In this document: piece by piece, positions 1-5,858 of the stretch
Layout: every line of letters begins with the position of its first letter
Position numbering within the stretch: position 1 is the stretch's first letter
Assembly: GCA_014729735.1 (NCBI GenBank)
Contig: WJJN01000795.1
Span: 1-7,153, forward strand
From: Candidatus Zhuqueibacterota bacterium
GTDB lineage: Bacteria > Zhuqueibacterota > Zhuqueibacteria > Thermofontimicrobiales > Thiofontviventaceae
Length of the DNA stretch: 7,153 nt
Direction of reading: 5' to 3'
Position numbers and translations under genes: made by a program
Notes under the pieces: generated by a model
The model's database searches: none
What the model was told of the DNA's origin: nothing
The model's input: only the letters and a program-made list of their open reading frames with translations

Positions 1-1363
1 AACAAATGGTGCCTGGGATATGCTTAGCGCGGGTTTCCGTATGGATTGGGAAGCTACAAACAATGCTCTGATTACCTTCCAGGGTGACATCTATCATGAA
101 AACCTCGGGCAAATGAGTCGAATTATCCAATCGGCAGGAGATATTGAATATACTAATATTGATACAACGGCTGAAGTCAATGGCGCCAATCTGCTATTAA
201 GATGGGAGCAAATTTTATCACATACTTCCGATCTTGCAGTGCAGTTGTATTACGATTACTACGAACGATTGGAAGCAATTCTGCATGGAAAAATCCAGAC
301 TGCGGATCTGGATTTTCAACATCGATTTGGAATTGGAAGCAGAAATGAATTTATGTGGGGACTCGGTTATCGTTTTATGCAAGACAATAGTATCGGGTCT
401 TTTCATTATTATCTCGATCCGGCTTCACGTAAAACATCCATCGCCAGTGCCTTTATACAGGATGAACTAACGGTCATCAAAGAAAAGATGAGGCTGACTA
501 TGGGCACAAAATTTGAAGAGAATGATTATACTGGCATGGAAATACAGCCCAATATACGATTATTACTCAAGCCATCGTACAATTCTACAATATGGTTCGC
601 CATTTCAAAAGCTATTCGGATACCTTCGCGTACTGAAAACGATTCCCGGGCTATTCGCGATGTCTGGAACCTGGTAGGACTGCCTTTATACGGGCAATTT
701 GCAGGCACAAAATCATTCGATTCCGAAAAATTGATTGCTTACGAATTAGGATATCGTTCCATATTCAAAAATCTTTCAAGTGACATCGCATTTTTTTACA
801 ACCATTACAGCGATCTGCGTTCTTATAAAATGGGAGAATCACAATCCTCGACTGATCCTGAAAAATATTATGTCATCGTACCGTTTTATCTGCAAAACAA
901 AATGGATGGTGAATCTTTCGGCGGAGAAATAAGCCTGAAATTTAACCCCCTCGAATGGTGGCAAATCCAGACCGATTATTCGTATTTAAAAATGAATATG
1001 TTTCTGCCCCTTGATAGCGATTTACATGAAATTGACAGAGAGTTAAACGCATTTGCAAAAGGAACGGAAAAGGAAAGCCCTGAAAACCAGTTTGGTCTCC
1101 GTACCACTTTTCAAATTTTCGATAATTTGTCCTTTACACTCAACTATCGCTGGATAGATGAAATTCCTCAGTTAAACGTCAATAGTTATTCAAATCTGGA
1201 TGCAAATTTCTGTTTAATAATAAATAAGCAGCTTAAATTGAATCTCATTGGACATAATCTGCTTCGAGAGCATCATCTTGAATATATTCCTGCTTTCAGA
1301 GATATCCGAAATGCAGAAGTCGAACGCGGTTTCTATTCATCACTGGAATATGAATTCAACTGA
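1..1363 (+). CDS. TonB-dependent-receptor-like outer membrane protein, C-terminal part (5' end outside window)
   Basis: About 453 residues are visible. The frame is open from base 2, so the gene starts upstream; the first in-frame ATG at 20 is internal, with no ribosome binding site visible before it. The signal peptide and plug domain are not in view. What is seen is barrel-like: alternating hydrophobic/polar strands rich in Tyr, Phe and Trp separated by polar loops, a stretch resembling the conserved receptor segment 'ISKAIRIPSRTEND' (about 602-643), 'YELGYRS' (about 740-760) followed by a strand typical of TonB-dependent receptors, and a late 'GHNLLREHH' segment (about 1250-1276) in the place of the usual 'NLFD..Y' motif. 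The protein ends SSLEYEFN, so the usual terminal aromatic residue is penultimate. It should sit in the outer membrane and take up, or sense, a ligand using TonB energy; the ligand cannot be inferred. The following YfiR and kinase genes suggest a link to signalling. A non-TonB barrel is the main alternative, because the plug is unseen. Confidence 0.85.
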   Translation, partial: TNGAWDMLSAGFRMDWEATNNALITFQGDIYHENLGQMSRIIQSAGDIEYTNIDTTAEVNGANLLLRWEQILSHTSDLAVQLYYDYYERLEAILHGKIQTADLDFQHRFGIGSRNEFMWGLGYRFMQDNSIGSFHYYLDPASRKTSIASAFIQDELTVIKEKMRLTMGTKFEENDYTGMEIQPNIRLLLKPSYNSTIWFAISKAIRIPSRTENDSRAIRDVWNLVGLPLYGQFAGTKSFDSEKLIAYELGYRSIFKNLSSDIAFFYNHYSDLRSYKMGESQSSTDPEKYYVIVPFYLQNKMDGESFGGEISLKFNPLEWWQIQTDYSYLKMNMFLPLDSDLHEIDRELNAFAKGTEKESPENQFGLRTTFQIFDNLSFTLNYRWIDEIPQLNVNSYSNLDANFCLIINKQLKLNLIGHNLLREHHLEYIPAFRDIRNAEVERGFYSSLEYEFN

Positions 1364-1398
1364 ATTTCCTGCTTCTATTATGGAGATCCCAAAACGAA

Positions 1399-2004
1399 AT
1401 GCCGGTTAAGAACCTAAATATTCGAGTTCCTCAATTCGCGATTCGTTTATTAATATGTTTAGTCATCGTATTAAGTTTTACTTCTTTTTCGGGGAGCCTG
1501 GCTCTTCAAACAAATACAAAGCCTTATGACTACGAGGTGAAAGCTGCTTTTATCATCAACTTTGCAAAATTTATTAACTGGCAACACTCTGCATTCGAAA
1601 GCATCGATTCCCCATTCTACATTGGAATATTAGGTGATAACCCCTTCAATAGTGAATTAGAAAAGCTCGTTTCCGGCAAAAAATTAAAAGGACGAGAAGT
1701 CCGAATTTTGTATTTTAATAAGTTTCAGGATTTCAAATTTTGTCATATACTCTTCATTAGTCGTTCTGAAAAGAAACGAGTCAAGCATATTTTCAAGGCA
1801 CTGAAAACAAATGGAATTCTGACAATATCGGATATAGAGAACTTTATTGAATATGGTGGTACAATCGGCTTCATTATGAAGAACAAAAAAATTCGGTTTG
1901 AGATCAATCTCGCTTCAGCTAATAATGCGAACCTGACAATATCATCAAAATTGTTAAGATTGGCGGAAAGGGTAATCGTTGAAGCTGTGGAGGAAGGGTT
2001 ATAA
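1399..2004 (+). CDS. YfiR-family (DUF4154) periplasmic regulatory protein
   Basis: The protein has 201 residues, close to the usual length of this family (Pseudomonas YfiR is about 190). An N-terminal signal peptide is visible: basic residues to R16, a hydrophobic core at about 17-30, and a plausible cleavage after S33-L34-A35. Family motifs follow in order: 'YEVKAAFIINFAKFINW' (45-61), 'IGILGDNPF' (75-83), 'CHILFISRS' (115-123), 'LTISD' (141-145), 'GGTIGFIMKNKKIRFEINL' (153-171) and 'ISSKLLRLAE' (181-190). C20 lies inside the hydrophobic core without a proper lipobox, so a lipoprotein is unlikely. The start at 1399 is the only suitable one; a GGAG at 1382-1385 lies 13 nt upstream, rather far. 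Known YfiR binds and restrains the periplasmic part of the CHASE8 diguanylate cyclase YfiN. Here the next gene, 1 nt downstream, is a CHASE8-like histidine kinase, so I infer that this kinase is its target. The mature protein has one cysteine (C115), so the disulfides described for Pseudomonas YfiR cannot form. Confidence 0.93.
   Translation: MPVKNLNIRVPQFAIRLLICLVIVLSFTSFSGSLALQTNTKPYDYEVKAAFIINFAKFINWQHSAFESIDSPFYIGILGDNPFNSELEKLVSGKKLKGREVRILYFNKFQDFKFCHILFISRSEKKRVKHIFKALKTNGILTISDIENFIEYGGTIGFIMKNKKIRFEINLASANNANLTISSKLLRLAERVIVEAVEEGL
1989..1998 (+). promoter_or_regulatory. Ribosome binding site fixing the start of the CHASE8 histidine kinase
   Basis: The purine-rich run GGAGGAAGGG lies inside the last codons of the YfiR gene. 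Its AGGAAGG part ends 8 nt before the ATG at 2006. A longer in-frame reading could start at the ATG at 1979, but that lies upstream of this site, has no comparable Shine-Dalgarno sequence, and would put an odd extension before the basic, membrane-anchor-like start MKFIPRKSIKRK. The start at 2006 is therefore preferred. Confidence 0.75.
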
Positions 2005-2005
2005 G

Positions 2006-3400
2006 ATGAAATTTATACCCAGGAAATCGATAAAACGCAAAGTCGTTTTCATAACAACGCTGATGAGTGCATTTCCATTAATCCTGATGTGTATTCTGTT
2101 TATTTTGTATTTTCGAAGCACATATAGAAATGCCACTGTGCAATCCGTGGAAAGCCTGACCAAAGTTCTCGCAGAAAACGGTTCCGCTGCACTGATGTTT
2201 GAATATAGTGAAGATGCAAATGAACTCCTGTCATCTTTAAAAACAAATGATCAAATCGCCGATGCTTATTTCATCACCTTAGATAACCGGATACTCGCTG
2301 AACATCATAAGCATGGAGCGCAACTGAGAAAGTCGTTTATGATTCCGAAATCCGATTCACTCTATTTTAAAAACAACTATTTGCATTTGTTTCAAAAAGT
2401 CGAGCAAAATTCAGAGAGAGTTGGAACGGTCTATCTGCGAGCTGATTTACAACAAATGAATAAAAGAATCTCCAGATACGCATTATTGATTACGGTAGTT
2501 TTCATTGTCATCTCACTGCTCATATTTCTTTTATCTCTGCGAATACAGAAAATCATCACAAGTCCCATCCTGCATCTGGCAGCAGTTGCTCGTAATTTTT
2601 CAGTTCACAAGGACCATTCCATTCGCGCACGATTGAAAAGTAAGGACGAACTTGGCTTTCTTGCAGAACGTTTCAATGAAATGTTGGACCATATCCGGAA
2701 TAATGAAAATGCTTTGAGGAGAGAGCTCAGCGAACGAGAATTAACGGAAAAGAAATTAATTTCATCATTGAAGGAAAAAGAAGTATTGCTAAAAGAAATT
2801 CATCACCGTGTAAAAAACAATTTGCAGGTAATTTCCAGCTTGTTGAGTTTACAGACGGAGTTTGTGAAAGATGAAGGAGCGCGGCAAATGTTTCGCGAAA
2901 GCCAGACCAGAGTACGTTCAATGGCTCTGATACATGAAACTTTATATCGGTCCGGGGATCTCGCGAGAATTGATATTTCAGAATATACCAGAAGTCTGGT
3001 GCGAAATTTGTTTCGTTCCTTTAAATTAAGTCAGGAATCTATCACATTGACAATCGAGGTGGAAAACGTCTACATGGATATCAATACAGCGATCCCCTGT
3101 GGACTCATCATCAACGAACTTGTATCGAATTCACTCAAACATGCATTTCCGATTCGTGAAAGAGACAGAACCGGACAATCGATTCGTAGTGAAAATGAAA
3201 TCATAATTTCGATCACAAAAAGAGATGATAATCTATTCGAGCTTATCGTCGCGGATAATGGTATCTCGCTGCCAAAAGAAATCGACCACACGAATACCCT
3301 TGGATTACAACTCGTTCACACGCTTACTGAACAAATAAACGGTTCGATAATTCTCGATGTAACCGGCGGCACAAAATTTACAATTGTGTTTGGTATATAA
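2006..3400 (+). CDS. Membrane sensor histidine kinase: CHASE8-like sensor, HAMP, HisKA_2, HATPase
   Basis: The protein has 464 residues. Domains in order: a basic N-terminus; TM1 (about 13-36); a periplasmic domain (about 37-157) whose 'LAENGSAALMFEYSEDANELL' region, followed by 'IADAYF', resembles CHASE8; TM2 (158-178); HAMP (about 179-231); a charged helical linker (232-262); HisKA_2 with the 'EIHHRVKNNLQVISSLLSLQ' box (phosphoacceptor probably H266); and a HATPase domain with N-box 'NELVSNSLKHAF' (N370, N375), G1 'DNGIS' (417-421), G2 'TLGLQLV' and a final 'GTKFTIVFG'. S421 replaces the second Gly usual in DxGxG. A polar insertion (about 383-396) follows the N-box. There is no receiver domain, so phosphate must leave in trans; the first REC of the next gene is the obvious acceptor. 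The start is 1 nt after the YfiR stop, implying translational coupling. In known YfiN proteins a similar CHASE8-HAMP front end drives a GGDEF domain and is inhibited by YfiR. I infer that YfiR controls this kinase in the same way. The kinase family is very secure; the CHASE8 call is by eye. Confidence 0.93.
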   Translation: MKFIPRKSIKRKVVFITTLMSAFPLILMCILFILYFRSTYRNATVQSVESLTKVLAENGSAALMFEYSEDANELLSSLKTNDQIADAYFITLDNRILAEHHKHGAQLRKSFMIPKSDSLYFKNNYLHLFQKVEQNSERVGTVYLRADLQQMNKRISRYALLITVVFIVISLLIFLLSLRIQKIITSPILHLAAVARNFSVHKDHSIRARLKSKDELGFLAERFNEMLDHIRNNENALRRELSERELTEKKLISSLKEKEVLLKEIHHRVKNNLQVISSLLSLQTEFVKDEGARQMFRESQTRVRSMALIHETLYRSGDLARIDISEYTRSLVRNLFRSFKLSQESITLTIEVENVYMDINTAIPCGLIINELVSNSLKHAFPIRERDRTGQSIRSENEIIISITKRDDNLFELIVADNGISLPKEIDHTNTLGLQLVHTLTEQINGSIILDVTGGTKFTIVFGI

Positions 3401-3450
3401 TTTAACACAGGTTTGTTGATTATTAGTATTAGACAATCATACCAAAGCGC

Positions 3451-3455
3451 GAGGA
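3451..3455 (+). promoter_or_regulatory. Ribosome binding site fixing the start of the hybrid kinase
   Basis: GAGGA lies 8 nt before the ATG at 3464. The frame is open further upstream and could begin at a TTG at 3413, but that would add 17 residues before the receiver domain, has no Shine-Dalgarno sequence, and uses a rarer start codon. The ATG at 3464 gives the compact start MNSKESIKILIVEDE expected of a receiver domain. Confidence 0.7.
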
Positions 3456-3463
3456 ATATCAAA

Positions 3464-5764
3464 ATGAATTCCAAAGAATCTATCAAAATTCTTATTGTGG
3501 AAGATGAAAAGATTGTCGCCAGCGATATTCAAAACAGCTTAATCCGAATGGGATATTCGACTCTTGGAATTGCCTCATCTGGCGATGAAGCATTAGAAAA
3601 GACCAGAGAGTTTCATCCTGATATTGTGCTAATGGATATCAGGTTAGAAGGCGAAATGGATGGTATAGACTCGGCACTGAAAATTCGGGAACGATTCCAT
3701 ATTCCGGTTATCTATCTTACTGCTTACGCTGATGATAGCACGTTGCAACGAGCAAAAATCTCCGAACCTTACGGATACATTCTAAAGCCGTTCGACAGCA
3801 GAGACCTGCACACGTCAATTGAAATGGCTTTGTACAAGCATAAAATGGAGAAGAAATTAAAAGAAAGTGAGAAATGGTACGCAACGACCCTCAATAGTAT
3901 TGGAGATGGAGTTATTACGACGAATACCAGGGGCGAGATTACGTTTATCAATCCTGTTGCGCAAAAAATAACAGGGCTTAGCGAACCGGATATCCTTAAA
4001 ATACATTTTTCCAAAATCTTTAAAATTGCGATTTCACAAACCGATAATTCATTAATCGATCTTTTTGCAAATGACCAAAACGAGCTTATCTCCAGAAATA
4101 TTGCACAGGACGCGTTGCTTATTTCAGAATCAGGAAGAGAAATTCCTATCAATTTTACGAAAACTTTGATGCGGGATATAAATAATAATATTATGGGCGC
4201 TGTTTTTGTATTTCAGGATATAACAGAACGCAAAAAGGCGGAATATGAATTGGCGGCTGAAAAAGAACGACTTCTAATTACCCTGGCTTCAATTGCCGAT
4301 GCGGTTATTACCACCGACATCGATGGTAAAATCGTGTTAATGAACCGCGTTGCAGAGCAAATAACCGGTTATACGCAAAGCAATGCACAGGGAAAATCCA
4401 TTTTAGAAATATTAAAAATTAAAGCAAATAGCGGACTTGAAAAACTCATTCACAGCATTATTCACACCGGTAAAACAATTAATCGAAGTGATGATTTCAC
4501 ACTCAAAGGCGACGACGGTAGTGAAAAGATCATTTCCTGCTCCGGAGCTCCGATCCATGATAATTCTAATAACATCATCGGAATGGTTATTGTATTCAGC
4601 GACATATCGGAAAAACGCAAATTTGAAAATGAACTGCTTAAAATTCAAAAACTGGAATCCGTCGGTATATTAGCCGGTGGAATCGCTCACGACTTTAACA
4701 ATATTCTCACAGCGATCATCGGGAATCTTTCGCTCGCCAAAATCGATTTGAAACCGGATCAGGAAATTTACGAAATTCTCACCGAAGCTGAAAAAGCATC
4801 CCAACAAGCGAGGCATTTGACCAATCAGTTGCTGACCTTTTCCCGGGGAGGTGCGCCGATAAAGAAAGTTATGTCGATTAACAAGGTAATTCAGGAAGCT
4901 GCCGAATTCTCACTAAGTGGTTCAACCGTAAAAGCTAAATACGAAATCAGTCATGATCTAAAAAAAGTAAACATCGACAGCGGACAATTCAAGCAAGTGA
5001 TTCATAATCTCGTACTCAATGCTATTCAGGCAATGCCGGACGGCGGTAGTATGCGAATTAGTGCGGAAAATGTTTATTTATCCGAAAGTGACAGCATTCC
5101 GCTCCCGGCTGGCGAGCATGTTAAAATATCAGTTGTCGACCAGGGTATCGGTATCAAAGATGAACATCTCGATAAAATATTTGATCCGTACTTTACGACA
5201 AAGCAGATGGGAAGTGGCTTGGGACTGGCAACCACTTATTCAGTCGTAAAAAAACATGGTGGTCATATCAATGTGGATTCGGAATTGGGACGCGGATCGA
5301 CATTCACCATTTACCTTCCAGCGGCTGAGGCTGATACTACGCAAGAATATATGCCAGAGAAAGAGAAAGATTTAAAAGGGCGTATTCTCATTATGGATGA
5401 CGAAGAATTCGTGATAAAGCCATTATCGAGAATGCTCCAGTCACTGGGCTTTGAGACCGAAATTGCCACCAATGGGGAACAAGCAATCGAAAAATACAAA
5501 TTAAATCTTTCAAAAGACCGGACTTTTGATCTCGTAATTCTTGACCTTACAATCCAGGGCGGAATGGGAGGAAAGGAAACCATCAAAAATCTGCGGGAGT
5601 TAGATCCGGATGTCAAAGCCATTGTTACCAGCGGCTATTCTAACGATCCGGTTATGGCAGATTATCGTCAGTACGGATTCATTGGAGTCATTGCCAAACC
5701 ATATAAAGTTGACGAAATTAAGAGCGTCATACGGAAGGTTTTGGCAAAGCCTGTTTATTATTGA
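3464..5764 (+). CDS. Cytoplasmic hybrid histidine kinase / response regulator (REC-PAS-PAS-HisKA-HATPase-REC)
   Basis: The protein has 766 residues and no membrane segment or signal peptide. The first receiver (about 6-125) has acidic residues E13, D14 and E15, phosphoacceptor D58, T86 and K108. Two PAS domains with PAC tails follow (about 134-256 and 264-384), ending 'FQDITERKKAE' and 'FSDISEKRKFE'. The HisKA domain carries 'AGGIAHDFNN' with phosphoacceptor H409. The HATPase shows an N-box with N515 and N519, G1 'DQGIGI' (559-564), F-box 'DPYFTTK' (574-580) and G2 'GSGLGLAT' (583-590). The C-terminal receiver (about 638-760) has D645, D646, phosphoacceptor D694, S723 and K745. All core catalytic residues are present. 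It follows the CHASE8 kinase by 63 nt on the same strand, so the N-terminal receiver is the likely target of that kinase, adding an input to a second kinase. The PAS domains may sense a cytoplasmic signal, but no haem or flavin signature is evident. The C-terminal receiver has no output domain, so a further partner (Hpt protein or regulator) must lie elsewhere, or the receiver feeds back on the kinase. Confidence 0.97.
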   Translation: MNSKESIKILIVEDEKIVASDIQNSLIRMGYSTLGIASSGDEALEKTREFHPDIVLMDIRLEGEMDGIDSALKIRERFHIPVIYLTAYADDSTLQRAKISEPYGYILKPFDSRDLHTSIEMALYKHKMEKKLKESEKWYATTLNSIGDGVITTNTRGEITFINPVAQKITGLSEPDILKIHFSKIFKIAISQTDNSLIDLFANDQNELISRNIAQDALLISESGREIPINFTKTLMRDINNNIMGAVFVFQDITERKKAEYELAAEKERLLITLASIADAVITTDIDGKIVLMNRVAEQITGYTQSNAQGKSILEILKIKANSGLEKLIHSIIHTGKTINRSDDFTLKGDDGSEKIISCSGAPIHDNSNNIIGMVIVFSDISEKRKFENELLKIQKLESVGILAGGIAHDFNNILTAIIGNLSLAKIDLKPDQEIYEILTEAEKASQQARHLTNQLLTFSRGGAPIKKVMSINKVIQEAAEFSLSGSTVKAKYEISHDLKKVNIDSGQFKQVIHNLVLNAIQAMPDGGSMRISAENVYLSESDSIPLPAGEHVKISVVDQGIGIKDEHLDKIFDPYFTTKQMGSGLGLATTYSVVKKHGGHINVDSELGRGSTFTIYLPAAEADTTQEYMPEKEKDLKGRILIMDDEEFVIKPLSRMLQSLGFETEIATNGEQAIEKYKLNLSKDRTFDLVILDLTIQGGMGGKETIKNLRELDPDVKAIVTSGYSNDPVMADYRQYGFIGVIAKPYKVDEIKSVIRKVLAKPVYY

Positions 5765-5800
5765 TTTTATCAATCCGCATGAATGAATTTCATTAGTTGC

Positions 5801-5840
5801 GCCAAAGTTCACAAAGTAATTATCTTTGTGAACTTTGTGC
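5801..5840. repeat. Long perfect inverted repeat between convergent genes (possible bidirectional terminator or dispersed repeat)
   Basis: The left arm CAAAGTTCACAAAG (5803-5816) and right arm CTTTGTGAACTTTG (5824-5837) are perfect reverse complements: 14 bp with a 7-nt loop. With T5838 bulged, two more pairs form (5801-5840 and 5802-5839). Each arm repeats internally every 9 nt: CTTTGTG occurs at 5824-5830 and 5833-5839, and CAAAGT at 5803-5808 and 5812-5817. It lies 36 nt after the hybrid kinase stop and 18 nt after the stop of the opposing trans-sulfuration gene, where a shared terminator would be expected. It is not a classic intrinsic terminator: the stem is AT-rich and no T tract follows directly on either strand (the nearest is five T at 5850-5854). 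A dispersed intergenic palindrome or a regulator site are alternatives. Confidence 0.85.
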
Positions 5841-5858
5841 CTGAGTATATTTTTAGTC

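Noticed and set aside
1979..2005. Earlier in-frame ATG for the CHASE8 kinase, overlapping the YfiR gene by 26 nt
   Set aside because: The strong purine-rich ribosome binding site lies downstream of this ATG and is well spaced from the ATG at 2006.
3413..3463. TTG start giving 17 more residues on the hybrid kinase
   Set aside because: It has no Shine-Dalgarno sequence and a rarer start codon, and GAGGA is correctly spaced before the ATG at 3464, which begins a normal receiver domain.
3401..3463. Possible internal promoter or attenuator between the two kinase genes
   Set aside because: No convincing -35/-10 pair or stable hairpin could be found in these 63 nt; the spacing alone does not show a separate transcript.
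3769..4152. 127-codon minus-strand open frame
   Set aside because: It lies entirely within the REC/PAS coding sequence, resembles no protein I know, and is explained as an antisense shadow.
5311..5622. 103-codon minus-strand open frame within the C-terminal receiver region
   Set aside because: It is antisense to well-conserved receiver motifs and has no features of its own.
5760..5774. Small hairpin ATTGAT-TTT-ATCAAT at the hybrid kinase stop codon
   Set aside because: Six AT-rich pairs are too weak for a terminator, and it overlaps the stop codon; the larger palindrome downstream is the better candidate.
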